Origin: Planctomycetota bacterium
GTDB lineage: Bacteria > Planctomycetota > Phycisphaerae > Phycisphaerales > Phycisphaeraceae
Direction: 5' to 3'
Assembly (NCBI GenBank): GCA_021413865.1
Contig: JAIOPN010000014.1
Coordinates: forward strand, 310,001 to 374,000
DNA: 64,000 bases
Shown: positions 8,320 through 16,863 of the stretch, one piece after another
Position numbering within the stretch: position 1 is the first letter of the stretch
Layout: each line of letters starts with the position of its first letter
Notes under the pieces: model-generated
What the model was told of the DNA's origin: nothing
The model's input: only the letters and a program-made list of their open reading frames with translations
Database searches by the model: none
Made by a program: the position numbers and the translations under genes

Positions 8320-9459
8320 TCAAATTCCTTCATCATAAAACGACGTCAGAGCAGTGGCGAACCAAAATAACTCAACGTCATTAAAGTCCTTGCGGACCCA
8401 TTCCGGCAAGCTTTTCCGGGGAAACATCAGTTTTTTCAAACCCATGATTAGGGCTTGAATTCGACTGTTGATTTTTGTTTCTAGGTCTGCTTCCGCTACC
8501 ACCGTGGTAAGGGCATGCGCCAGTGCCAATAAGATTTCAAGAAAGACGAATTGCGTCGCCGAGGGCTGAGCCGGATCGCCGATCATCGACCAGAAATCCT
8601 TACCGACACGACGATACACACGGATCGTCCGGGTGGCGGCATCAATTAGGACGCCAGGTTTGTTATGTGGGTCTTCTTGCACAAATCCCTTTGTCAACAG
8701 TTTGACAAGGATTTGGTTTTCCTTGTTATTTGTTGTTTTGTCGGTGCCGTACGTCAGGCCGATGATAAGGTCCATTTCTTTGACTTTTGGATAGGTCTTC
8801 TTTGTCTGCTCGAACCATCTGAGGTGGTGTTTTGCGATAGCATCCGTCATTCCGGCGACCTGAGTGTCATTGATACAGTTCGGACCACTTTTGATGCTGG
8901 TCATATACCGCCTATCGGCAACCACACACGCCTTGTCGATTTCGCGCCAGACAGATTCCGTCCGCTGTGCTGCCTTCTCCTCCCGGGCCAGACCCCCCAG
9001 TGCCTTGGATTCCGTGCCCTTCTCTGGTGGATCTGTCCACATCTGAACTGTCGTCGGATTGAGCGGGTACTGACTTACAAAAGCTGCCTCGATAGACTTT
9101 CCAAACGAGGTTTCCAGACCCATATACAGCTTTGTGTTAAACAAAAAATCGGCGAATCTTTGAGCGTCCGCCAGGTCCATGATGTGCGCTGATGCGAGCA
9201 GCACATAAGGGTTACTGCGGTAGTCCTCCAATCCATTGCGCTTGTTGATCGCAGCGGGCAGATGTGTAGTTAAGTAACTAGAAAGCAAAGCGGATAACAC
9301 TTGAACACGCTTCTGATTCACTTGTTTGAAGTGTTCAACAACTTCCGTGGCGTCGAGTTTGTGCGACGACGACTTCAAAATGGAGTAGAAGGATCGACTG
9401 CTAATCTTCTCGTTGTGCGATACTCGGCTACTTTGCTTGGCCACTTCTTTATCTTTCAA
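8320..9459 (-). CDS. Type II restriction endonuclease, EcoO109I-like
   Basis: A protein of about 379 residues beside a C5 methyltransferase. It has RSNPY (about residues 82-86), then LETSFGKSIE, then EIDKACV followed 15 residues later by TSIKSGP, then GKDFWSMIGD. This order matches, from memory, EcoO109I and PmeII-type enzymes (NPF, GFGKLID, EIDHVI, SLKAGKW, GKEFWSWL). Asp175 and Lys190 would be core PD-(D/E)xK residues. The frame is open to 9564, but the coding sequence most likely starts at TTG 9459, which overlaps the methyltransferase stop (TTGA); GTG 9441 is an alternative. Base composition is clearly AT-richer than the surrounding genes, indicating transfer. If the family call is right, a GGNCC-type target is possible. 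Confidence 0.75.
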   Translation of the reverse strand: MKDKEVAKQSSRVSHNEKISSRSFYSILKSSSHKLDATEVVEHFKQVNQKRVQVLSALLSSYLTTHLPAAINKRNGLEDYRSNPYVLLASAHIMDLADAQRFADFLFNTKLYMGLETSFGKSIEAAFVSQYPLNPTTVQMWTDPPEKGTESKALGGLAREEKAAQRTESVWREIDKACVVADRRYMTSIKSGPNCINDTQVAGMTDAIAKHHLRWFEQTKKTYPKVKEMDLIIGLTYGTDKTTNNKENQILVKLLTKGFVQEDPHNKPGVLIDAATRTIRVYRRVGKDFWSMIGDPAQPSATQFVFLEILLALAHALTTVVAEADLETKINSRIQALIMGLKKLMFPRKSLPEWVRKDFNDVELFWFATALTSFYDEGI

Positions 9460-10820
9460 TGTTGCATGGATTTGATGCGCCGTTTCGTCTTCGGCTTGCT
9501 GTACTTGGCATGGCCATTTTCGTCGCCATCTTGCCAAACTACCGTTTTCCCATCCTTGAACCACTGACGGGTCCGGATATGAGATTGCACATAGATGATG
9601 CGGTATCGCTCAGCCGGTTCGGGCCATGTCTTCCATTTTTCCTTCGTCAATGAATCCACTGCTTCGGCGATCACGTTGCCAGCAATTTCACCTAGCCGCA
9701 CAGGAACAGCGTTCCCGACTTGAGCGTATTGTTGGGCAGTGGAACCGCATAATTCCCAGTCCTCGGGAAATTCCTGAATCAGCTTATACTCTCTAATACT
9801 CAACGCCCGCACAACACTGGGATGGCACAGACTTGTCCCAGCATGGTTAGGCATCGTAACCAGAGTAGGACAGGGAAGATCAAAGCTAAGTCGCCGCCAC
9901 CAACCCGATCTGCCGCCTTTGGCCTTCCAAACCTCACCCATAGACTCCTTCTGGACTTCCACCGACAGACTTCGCCAATTGGAACCGGGAGGAACCATCG
10001 CCAGATATTTCTTCTTTCTTTCACTGAAATCCATGACCACGGGGTTCTTTTCTTGTAGATGCCCAATGGCATCTCCGAGCGTTCGCCACGGCTGCATCGC
10101 TTTCGGAGCGGCGTCGAACAAGGTCGGGGTTTCACCCATTTCCGCGTTCGATGGTCCGTGGGTCGGATCGGGAAAGTTGACCACTGCGTTGTATCTGTTG
10201 CCGATGAATAGCGCGCGTTCCCGAAGTTGTGGTGCGCCATAGTTGACGGCGTTTACTTCAAAACAGTCCATCCGGTATGGCGTCCCAGCGATCGCTCCGA
10301 GGTCTTTGGCAAAGCGGCGGACCACAGAACCGGGTTCTTCGTCAGGTTCGTAGGGCTTCCCACCATGATCCGGGCGTTCCTTAATTGGCCGGTGACGAAT
10401 TGCCGCGGACAATAGCCCACGGACATTCTCCATCAAAAAAAATTTCGGGCGCATAACATCTACAAAACGAAGGAACTGCCAAAGTAACGTCCCTCGAATA
10501 TCCTGAATGGTTCCGCGACTCCCGGCAGTGCTGAAACTTTGGCAGGGTGGACCACCGCACAACAAGTCCAGATCACCAGGCTTCAACCCTACGGCCTCCA
10601 ACACTTTCAAGGGGTCCAAGTCGGTGATATCACCTTCATAAACTTGAAGGTTCTTGTTGGATAACCGGCCATGGTCCCGGTTTGATCGGATGGTGTCGCA
10701 GAACGCGTGCTCCTTTTCAACGCAGGCAAGATGTCTGAAACGGTCCGTGCGTTCTAAGCCAATATCGAGTCCCATTGCCCCGCTGAACAACGAAATGACT
10801 GTGAGTTTTTTCTTCGCCAT
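9456..10820 (-). CDS. DNA (cytosine-5-)-methyltransferase of a restriction-modification system
   Basis: A 454-residue C5 methyltransferase with all the main motifs in order. Motif I is ISLFSGAMGLDIGLE (SAM binding), motif IV is GGPPCQSFS with catalytic Cys93, motif VI is ENV (131-133), motif VIII is QLRERALFIG, and motif X is QVGNAVPV. A variable target-recognition region lies between VIII and IX. It protects host DNA from the restriction enzyme encoded directly downstream and overlapping by 4 bp. The composition is AT-rich compared with the flanks. A TATGAT box sits upstream at 10871-10866 with a poor -35. The last 40 residues are basic and probably specific to this subfamily. Confidence 0.93.
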   Translation of the reverse strand: MAKKKLTVISLFSGAMGLDIGLERTDRFRHLACVEKEHAFCDTIRSNRDHGRLSNKNLQVYEGDITDLDPLKVLEAVGLKPGDLDLLCGGPPCQSFSTAGSRGTIQDIRGTLLWQFLRFVDVMRPKFFLMENVRGLLSAAIRHRPIKERPDHGGKPYEPDEEPGSVVRRFAKDLGAIAGTPYRMDCFEVNAVNYGAPQLRERALFIGNRYNAVVNFPDPTHGPSNAEMGETPTLFDAAPKAMQPWRTLGDAIGHLQEKNPVVMDFSERKKKYLAMVPPGSNWRSLSVEVQKESMGEVWKAKGGRSGWWRRLSFDLPCPTLVTMPNHAGTSLCHPSVVRALSIREYKLIQEFPEDWELCGSTAQQYAQVGNAVPVRLGEIAGNVIAEAVDSLTKEKWKTWPEPAERYRIIYVQSHIRTRQWFKDGKTVVWQDGDENGHAKYSKPKTKRRIKSMQH

Positions 10821-10977
10821 GACAAGTCACTTTCTGGTGTCGTCCCCTTCCTGTCACTAGCCTGCATCATACCGATATGGAAGCAGATGAAAGATGATTG
10901 CCGCATCTCGATCTTTAGGGACAACAACCTGAAACACTCACGAACAGAATTTGCTTATTCAAGGCTCCCGCTGGCCC

Positions 10978-12069
10978 TTACTTCGCCTCGATCGTCGCCC
11001 ACGCCGCGAGAATCGCCTTCTCCGGCGTGTCGTTGACGATCGAGACCGCGCCCATCCTGTCGGGCAAGATCAAACGCACGAGGCCGGCGGCGACTTTTTT
11101 GTCCAGGCGCATGGCGTCCATGAGTTGAGAAACGGGGGGTAGATCGCTCGCGCGGGTGGGCAGGCCGATGCGGTCCAGCAGTTTAACGAGGCGGGCGGGC
11201 AGGTCGCCCGGGCAGCGGCCGGTGTCGGCGGCGAGGCGGGCGGCGGCAACCATGCCGAGCGAGACGGCCTCGCCGTGGTGGTAGTGGCCGTAGCCGCTCA
11301 GGGCCTCGATGGCGTGGGCGAAGGTGTGGCCGAAGTTCAGGTGGGCGCGCTCGCCGGTCTCTTTTTCGTCCGCCATCACGACGCTCGCCTTGATCTGCAC
11401 GTTCCAGCGGACAAGCTCGACCATCGTCGCTGAATCCAACCGCATAATGTTGTCGAGGTGGTCTTCGATCCAGGTGAAGAGTTTGGCGTCGCGGATGACG
11501 CCGTGCTTCACGCACTCCGCCAGACCGCAGCGCAGCTCGCGCGGGGGGAGCGTGGTGAGCGTGTCGGTGTCGATGGCGACCAGGTGGGGCTGGTGGAACG
11601 CGCCGACGAGGTTTTTGCCCTGCGGGAGGTTGACGCCGACCTTGCCGCCGACGGAGGCGTCCACCATGGCGAGGAGGGTGGTGGGGCACTGGATGAAGGG
11701 GACGCCGCGGAGGTAGGTGGCGGCGAGGAAGCCGACGGAGTCGCCGATGACGCCGCCGCCCAGGGCGAGGACGGGGCTCTTGCGTTCGAGGCGGTCGTTA
11801 ACGAGGGCGGGGTAGAGGGAGGCGACTGTGTCGAGGTTTTTGTGGTCCTCGCCGCCGGTGACGGCCTTGTGGGTGACGCGGAAGCCGGCGCGGGAGAGCG
11901 AAGCGGCGGCGCGGCGGCCATGCGTGGCGTCGATGACGGAGTCGGTGAAGAGGGCGCAGCTCGCGTGGGGGGCGGCGGATTTGACGGCGTCACCCAGGCG
12001 GTCGAGCAGGCCGGGCTCGATGCGGACCTCGTAGCGGTGGTGGGGCAGCGTGACGGCGACGACGGGCAT
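10978..12069 (-). CDS. aroB: 3-dehydroquinate synthase
   Basis: A 363-residue cytoplasmic enzyme of the shikimate pathway that converts DAHP to 3-dehydroquinate with NAD and a divalent metal. Visible motifs are VTGGEDHKNLDTV, the NAD-binding LALGGGVIGDSVGFLAATYLRGV, CPTTLLAMVDASVGGKVGVN, and LAECVKHGVI. The metal ligands lie in LNFGHTFAHAIE and HHGEAVSLGM. Length is normal. A GGAA sits just before ATG 12069, and a TAGAAT box lies about 25 nt upstream, so this gene has a short leader. It returns to high GC right beside the AT-rich restriction island. Confidence 0.95.
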   Translation of the reverse strand: MPVVAVTLPHHRYEVRIEPGLLDRLGDAVKSAAPHASCALFTDSVIDATHGRRAAASLSRAGFRVTHKAVTGGEDHKNLDTVASLYPALVNDRLERKSPVLALGGGVIGDSVGFLAATYLRGVPFIQCPTTLLAMVDASVGGKVGVNLPQGKNLVGAFHQPHLVAIDTDTLTTLPPRELRCGLAECVKHGVIRDAKLFTWIEDHLDNIMRLDSATMVELVRWNVQIKASVVMADEKETGERAHLNFGHTFAHAIEALSGYGHYHHGEAVSLGMVAAARLAADTGRCPGDLPARLVKLLDRIGLPTRASDLPPVSQLMDAMRLDKKVAAGLVRLILPDRMGAVSIVNDTPEKAILAAWATIEAK

Positions 12070-12118
12070 GGGGAATTCCGGGGGAGCGGGGATTCTAGCA
12101 CGGTGGGATGGCGAGAGT

Positions 12119-12213
12119 CTGGACGAGCCGCGACCGTAAGGGAGCGGTTCCGTGATGAGTGATGAACAGGAATCCCGGAGAAGACCACTTCCTTACGGTC
12201 GTGACTCGTCCAG
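12119..12213. repeat. Palindromic repeat family A, full copy
   Basis: The 30-nt left arm (12119-12148) begins CTGGACGAGCCGCGACCGTA. It is matched at 26 of 30 positions by the reverse complement of the right arm (12184-12213), with a 35-nt loop. A second full copy lies at 17986-18085 and a half-site at 48251-48280. Here it fills the space between aroB and the 3' end of the gene at 12216, so it may also act as a transcript-end hairpin. Confidence 0.8.
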
Positions 12214-12215
12214 AG

Positions 12216-13025
12216 TCACGGGTTCTCGTCGTTGGCGCGGCGGCGCTCGAGTTCGGCGAGGGCCTGGGTGGGGTCTTCGGGCAGGGCGGGTTGGACGAGT
12301 TCGGATTCCTCGGCGACGGCCTCGTCGGTGATGCGGCGGTCCTCGCGGCGTTGCCACAAATCGGAGAGGGGTTGGGTGGCGGCGCGCTTGCCGCGGGTGC
12401 GGATGAAGATGAAGACGACGCCGAGGATGAGGACGGAACCGAGGACGGCGAGGTAGGGCTTGGTGGAGCCCAGGTCGGGGCCTTCGTCCATGATGATCTT
12501 GGCGCTGTTGCCGACGAAGGTGAGGTAGCTGACGGGCTTGCCGTGGCGGTCGGTGTTGAGCCAGACTTTATAGAAGCGGCCGACGGTGCGGATTTTGGCG
12601 CCGGTGTAGTAGGGGTTTTTGACCGTCATCGGCGGGTTGACGAGGTTGATGACGACGACCTGGTCGGTTTTGCGGTCGGTGATGAGGACCCACTGCTGGA
12701 GCTTGCCGGACCAGGGACCGGGGCGTGCGAGGGTGCCGAACTTGTCGCCCTCCAATAAAGGGCGGCCGGCGAACTCGCCTTCGAGGAGGAAAAACTGGCC
12801 GCGGAAGGCCTCGGGGGTTTTTTCGATGGCGGCCAGGTCGGGGACCATCGCGCCGGCTTCTTCGCCGGGGGTCCAGGTCTGGGCGTTTTCGAGCAGGGGG
12901 TAGAGCGCGGCCTCGTCGAAGACCGGCTGGCCATCCTTGGCGGTGGCGAGCTGCCGCCGCTGAGCGTCGGTCAGCGGCGGCACGGAAAGGATCAGGAGGA
13001 GGATGGCGGGGATCAGCGGGGGCAT
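12216..13025 (-). CDS. Hypothetical secreted/membrane protein with one C-terminal transmembrane helix
   Basis: A 269-residue protein that is not recognised. It starts with a hydrophobic signal-like segment (MPPLIPAILLLILSVPPLTDA). An extracytoplasmic domain follows, with QQWVLITDRKTDQVVVINLVNPP and GRFYKVWLNTDRHGKPVSYLTFVG. One clear transmembrane helix is at about 190-207 (YLAVLGSVLILGVVFIFI), then a basic, charged cytoplasmic tail (RTRGKR... LERRRANDENP). The middle domain resembles a small beta-barrel or OB-like fold, but this is not firm. A leaderless-type promoter precedes ATG 13025. Confidence 0.7.
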   Translation of the reverse strand: MPPLIPAILLLILSVPPLTDAQRRQLATAKDGQPVFDEAALYPLLENAQTWTPGEEAGAMVPDLAAIEKTPEAFRGQFFLLEGEFAGRPLLEGDKFGTLARPGPWSGKLQQWVLITDRKTDQVVVINLVNPPMTVKNPYYTGAKIRTVGRFYKVWLNTDRHGKPVSYLTFVGNSAKIIMDEGPDLGSTKPYLAVLGSVLILGVVFIFIRTRGKRAATQPLSDLWQRREDRRITDEAVAEESELVQPALPEDPTQALAELERRRANDENP

Positions 13026-13031
13026 TTTTGG

Positions 13032-13037
13032 ATTGTA
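13032..13037 (-). promoter_or_regulatory. -10 box TACAAT, leaderless promoter
   Basis: TACAAT on the reverse strand is followed by CCAAAA (6 nt) and ATG 13025. There is no Shine-Dalgarno sequence. Confidence 0.5.
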
Positions 13038-13052
13038 GTCATTAGGGAAAGA

Positions 13053-13084
13053 AGTCCAGAGTCCGGGGTCCAGAGTCCAGAGTC
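13053..13084. repeat. Inverted partner of the 7-bp tandem repeat
   Basis: This short block is built from CCAGAGT units, the reverse complement of the CTCTGGA-type units at 13157-13237. The two blocks can pair to form a large stem. The block contains one imperfect unit (CCGGGGT). Confidence 0.7.
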
Positions 13085-13156
13085 GAAGAGAAAGAGAAGG
13101 CGGGAAGCCCGCCCCGTTCGGGGCGGCGCTAAACGGAGAGCGCGGCGGTGGTCTTT

Positions 13157-13237
13157 GACTCTGGACTCTGGACTCTGGACTCTGGACTCTGGACTCTGGA
13201 CTCTGGACTCTGGACTCTGGACTCTGGACTCTGGACT
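13157..13237. repeat. Tandem 7-bp repeat (GACTCTG), about 11 copies
   Basis: About eleven perfect heptamers in a row lie 58 bp upstream of the guaA start. Such an array is prone to slipped-strand copy-number change. It lies between divergent genes and just upstream of a TATGAT box at about 13251, so its length could alter promoter spacing or the transcript leader. Confidence 0.9.
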
Positions 13238-13294
13238 TTCCTTTATCCGGTATGATCGGCGTTTCGCCGCGATGTCCCTGTTCGGATCAGACGC

Positions 13295-14911
13295 ATGACC
13301 ACCGTTCCCGGTTCCCCCGGTTCCGTTGCCCCGTCGAAATTACCCGCGGGGGTTGAGCTGCCCGTCGGGTTCACGGGCGATGTCGTGCCGATCCTGGACT
13401 TCGGGTCGCAGTACGTGCAGCTCATCGCACGCCGGGTGCGCGAGGCGGGCGTGTTCAGCGTGCTGGTGGCCCCGGACATCTCGATCGACCAACTGCGGGC
13501 GCTCAAGCCCAAGGGGATCATTCTGTCGGGCGGGCCGGCGAGTGTTTACGAAAAGGGGGCGCCGACGTGCGACCCGCGGCTCTTTGAACTGGGCGTGCCG
13601 GTGCTGGGGATTTGCTACGGGATGCAGATCGGGTGCCACCTGCTGGGCGCGAAGGTGCTGCCCGCCGACTCGCGCGAGTTCGGCCGGGCGCAAATCAAGA
13701 TCACCGATCGGTCAGACCTGCTGGCGGGCGTGCCCGAGCACACGACGGTCTGGATGAGCCACGGCGACCAGGTGCAGCACCTGTCGGAGCACTTCGTGCC
13801 GCTGGCGACCACGCCCACCTGCCCCAACGCGGCGGTACGGCACAAGACGCGGCCGTTCTACGGCGTGCAGTTCCACCCGGAGGTCACGCACACGCCCCAC
13901 GGGTTCGACATCCTCTCCAACTTCCTGCTCCGCGTCTGTGGGTGCGACGGCTCCTGGCGGATGAGCGATTACCTGGAGGCGCAGACCGCGGCGCTGCGGG
14001 AAAAGATCGGCAACTCGCGCGTCATCTGCGGGCTCTCCGGCGGCGTGGATTCGTCGGTCGTGGCCGCGCTGCTCGCACGGGCGATCGGGCGGCAGCTCAC
14101 GTGCATCTTCGTGGACAACGGCCTGCTGCGCAAGGGGGAACGCGAGTTCGTCGAGTCCACGTTCCGCGGGCACTTCAACATCGACCTGCGCGTCGTGGAT
14201 GCGAGCGCCGAGTTTCTGGGTGATCTAAAGGACATCGCGGACCCGCAGGAAAAACGCAGGCGGATCGGGCACCGGTTCATCGACGTCTTCAAGCGCGCGT
14301 CGGCGGACCTGCCCGACGCGCGGTTCCTGGCGCAGGGGACGCTCTACCCGGACGTGATCGAGTCCGGCCACGGGCACGCGGGGACGGCGGCGAACATCAA
14401 GCTGCACCACAACGTCGGCGGGCTGCCGGCGGAACTGGGCTTCGAGCTGGTCGAGCCGCTGCGCTCGCTCTTCAAGGACGAGGTGCGGAAGCTCGGCGAG
14501 GTGCTGGGGCTGCCGGAGAAGATGGTGTGGCGGCACCCGTTCCCCGGGCCTGGTCTGGCGGTGCGCGTCCTCGGGGCGGTGTCACGGGCGAACCTGGACC
14601 TGCTGCGCGAGGCGGACGAGATTTTGCTGGAGGAGATCGAGATCAACAACCTGTACCGCAAGACCTCGCAGGTCTTCGCGGTGCTGCTGCCGGTGCGGGC
14701 CGTGGGCGTGATGGGGGACGGAAGGACATACGACCAGGTGATCGCCATCCGCGCGGTGGAGACGCAGGACTTCATGACGGCGGACTGGGCGCACCTGCCC
14801 TACGAGGTGCTGGCGACGATCAGCAACCGGATCATCAACGAGGTGCGCGGTGTGAACCGCGTGGTGTACGACATCTCGAGCAAGCCGCCGGCGACGATTG
14901 AGTGGGAGTGA
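13295..14911 (+). CDS. guaA: GMP synthase (glutamine-hydrolysing)
   Basis: A 538-residue two-domain cytoplasmic enzyme that aminates XMP to GMP. The class I glutamine amidotransferase domain spans about 30-215, with [26 protein letters not shown] (nucleophile Cys) and [10 protein letters not shown] (catalytic His and Glu). The ATP-pyrophosphatase domain follows with the P-loop [10 protein letters not shown]. The dimerisation domain ends PPATIEWE, the usual GuaA C-terminus. About 25 extra residues precede the family's normal start, so a later start cannot be excluded, but no better start codon with a Shine-Dalgarno sequence is visible. Confidence 0.96.
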   Translation: MTTVPGSPGSVAPSKLPAGVELPVGFTGDVVPILDFGSQYVQLIARRVREAGVFSVLVAPDISIDQLRALKPKGIILSGGPASVYEKGAPTCDPRLFELGVPVLGICYGMQIGCHLLGAKVLPADSREFGRAQIKITDRSDLLAGVPEHTTVWMSHGDQVQHLSEHFVPLATTPTCPNAAVRHKTRPFYGVQFHPEVTHTPHGFDILSNFLLRVCGCDGSWRMSDYLEAQTAALREKIGNSRVICGLSGGVDSSVVAALLARAIGRQLTCIFVDNGLLRKGEREFVESTFRGHFNIDLRVVDASAEFLGDLKDIADPQEKRRRIGHRFIDVFKRASADLPDARFLAQGTLYPDVIESGHGHAGTAANIKLHHNVGGLPAELGFELVEPLRSLFKDEVRKLGEVLGLPEKMVWRHPFPGPGLAVRVLGAVSRANLDLLREADEILLEEIEINNLYRKTSQVFAVLLPVRAVGVMGDGRTYDQVIAIRAVETQDFMTADWAHLPYEVLATISNRIINEVRGVNRVVYDISSKPPATIEWE

Positions 14912-14923
14912 GCCGGCGCGCGT

Positions 14924-15973
14924 TTAGCGCCCCGCGTCCCCCTGTTTGATCTCGAACGTGCCCTGATCTTTGAGATCGCTTTTGAATCCGTCCCCGCCGA
15001 GCCAGACGCGGGAGGGTTTATCGCCGCGCAGGTAGGCGTCCCAGAAGGCGGTGGATGAATCGAGGATCAGGGCGTGGTAGGCGGCGTCGTGCGAGCCGTC
15101 GCCGCGCCGGCGGGTCACGCCGGAGAAGACCATGTGGTCGCCGTCCTTGAACGTGAGCAGGTACTGGTCCGCCAGGTGCATGTGGTCGAAGGGGACGCGG
15201 CGGTTCTCGGCCAATGTGGTGCCGATGATGCTCATGTCTTTGGTGCCGGTCATGTGGAAACAGGGGACGGTGATCGGGCCGTATGACTCGGCAAAATTGC
15301 CGCGTCGCGCGGGGACGGGGGAGCTCATGGCGATGGCGGCCTTGACCCGCTTGTCGCCGAGCGATTTCTGGTTGCCGCCGGGGAGCGTGAAGACCTGGCC
15401 GGCGACGGCCAGTGTGGTGTAGGCCCCGAAGGAGTGGCCCGCGACGCCGATGCGCTCGGCGTCGATAAGTCCGTGCAGCGGGGACTTTTCGTCGCCGTTC
15501 AGCCGCAGCGCCTGGTCGATGGCGAAGCTCACGTCGAGGGGGCGGTTGATGATGTTGCCCGGGTCGATGGCGGCGCGGCGCATGGAGTCCATCGGGGCGG
15601 GGTTGTTGCGCCAGACGGCGTCGTCGCTGCCGATGTGCTGGACGTGGACGCAGATGTAGCCGTGCTCCGCCCAGTGCCGGCCGAGGTATTCGTAGCCTTC
15701 GCGCGTGCCGCCCAGGCCGTGGGAGAAAATGATCAACGGTGCGGGCGTCTTGGGGGTGAGGTCGGCGGGGTAGTAGATTTTCACGGGGACGGCGCGGCGG
15801 CGCGCAGCGTCGGTCCAGTCGGCCTCGAGGGTGGAGACTTTATGCGTGCCGGGGGCGAGCGCAACGGGGTCTTTGGCTTTGACGCTGTCAGCGGAGCGGG
15901 CGGGGGCGCAGATGAAAAGTGACAGGGCGCAGAAGAGAAGGAGGAAACGGATGGAGTGCGGGTGTGGGGTCAT
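14924..15973 (-). CDS. Secreted alpha/beta hydrolase (dienelactone/PAF-acetylhydrolase-like)
   Basis: A 349-residue protein with an N-terminal signal peptide (IRFLLLFCALSLFICAPARSADS). The alpha/beta-hydrolase core has oxyanion segment PLIIFSHGLGGTREGYEYLG, nucleophile elbow GVAGHSFGAYTT (Ser), a probable acid in HMTGTKDMS and catalytic His in FKDGDHMVFSG. It is probably periplasmic, acting on an ester substrate that cannot be named. ATG 15973 is chosen because the signal peptide begins there. The frame itself is open to 16069. It converges with guaA, the two stops being about 12 bp apart. Confidence 0.82.
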   Translation of the reverse strand: MTPHPHSIRFLLLFCALSLFICAPARSADSVKAKDPVALAPGTHKVSTLEADWTDAARRRAVPVKIYYPADLTPKTPAPLIIFSHGLGGTREGYEYLGRHWAEHGYICVHVQHIGSDDAVWRNNPAPMDSMRRAAIDPGNIINRPLDVSFAIDQALRLNGDEKSPLHGLIDAERIGVAGHSFGAYTTLAVAGQVFTLPGGNQKSLGDKRVKAAIAMSSPVPARRGNFAESYGPITVPCFHMTGTKDMSIIGTTLAENRRVPFDHMHLADQYLLTFKDGDHMVFSGVTRRRGDGSHDAAYHALILDSSTAFWDAYLRGDKPSRVWLGGDGFKSDLKDQGTFEIKQGDAGR

Positions 15974-16106
15974 GGCACAGGAGTAACGGAGGAAGGCGGA
16001 GGGGAATTGCGTGGGGGGCGGAACTTGTTCTCTTTCGAGGGTCGCGGCCTTCAGGACCAAGCGCTGCACACAGGACGATCATGCGTCCTGTTGAGCTGGC
16101 CAAACC

Positions 16107-16820
16107 TTATTTGGTCCCACCATGGCTGCGGAGCAGTGCGGCCATGTCTGTAAAATATCTTGTCTCAGCCACTGCCAGCGGAGTCAAGCCATCCGTGTCC
16201 TTGGCGTTCACATCTGCCCCCTTGGCAATCAATAGTTCGGCAGTCTCCTTGGCGTTCCCCTTGGCGGCCATATGCAGCGGCGTCACGCCTCCCGTGAACC
16301 CTAGGACGCTTACCTTGTTCTTCGCGTTTACATCCGCTCCCTTGGCGATCAACAGCTCGGCGATCTCCTTGGCGTTCCTAAAGGCGGCCATGTGCAGCGG
16401 CGTCATGCTGCCCTTTGTCTTGGCGTTGACATCCGCCCTGTTGGCAATCAGCAGTTTGGCAACGTCCTTTGCATTCTGAGCAGCGGCCTCGGATAGCGGC
16501 GTCTCGCCGTCCCAAGTCTTGGCGTTTACATCCGCCCCCTTGGCGATCAGCAGGTCAGCGACGTCCTTGGCGTTACGCAAAGCGGCGTTGCCCAGCGGAG
16601 TCCGGCCGCACCAGTCCTTGACGTTCACATCCATCCCCTTGCCAATCAGCAGTTCAGCCTCCTCCTTGGCGTTCGCGTAAGCGGCCATGTGCAACGGGCT
16701 TACACCCTTGGGGTACTCCTGGCTTCGCAGGACGTTCCACGTAATCACAGCCACTACAGCTACTGCCATCGCGGCTAAGGCTATGACGAGTTTTCGCTTC
16801 ACAAATAGGCTCGCGGGCAA
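16107..16820 (-). CDS. Membrane-anchored ankyrin repeat protein
   Basis: A 237-residue protein with a basic N-terminus, one transmembrane helix (LVIALAAMAVAVVAVITW, about 11-28), then about six ankyrin repeats. Each repeat carries the motif NAKE/D-(V/I/T)AELLIAKGADVNAK preceded by TPLHMAA or a variant. The repeats lie outside the cytoplasm if the helix is an uncleaved anchor. They are highly similar to each other, which suggests recent internal duplication. It is a binding scaffold of unknown partner. The start is a TTG at 16820, and GTG 16799 is an alternative. Neither has a clear Shine-Dalgarno sequence. Confidence 0.8.
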   Translation of the reverse strand: MPASLFVKRKLVIALAAMAVAVVAVITWNVLRSQEYPKGVSPLHMAAYANAKEEAELLIGKGMDVNVKDWCGRTPLGNAALRNAKDVADLLIAKGADVNAKTWDGETPLSEAAAQNAKDVAKLLIANRADVNAKTKGSMTPLHMAAFRNAKEIAELLIAKGADVNAKNKVSVLGFTGGVTPLHMAAKGNAKETAELLIAKGADVNAKDTDGLTPLAVAETRYFTDMAALLRSHGGTK

Positions 16821-16863
16821 ACACTACCGCGGGTTAAGTCCGTGATGATCTACGCACGGCGCC

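Noticed and set aside
13157-13237. CRISPR array
   Set aside because: The repeats are 7 bp and directly adjacent, with no spacers. This is a simple tandem repeat.
16107-16820. The ankyrin repeats as a DNA-level repeat array
   Set aside because: The similarity follows the protein motif period of about 33 residues with codon-level divergence, so it is a protein repeat and not a separate DNA element.
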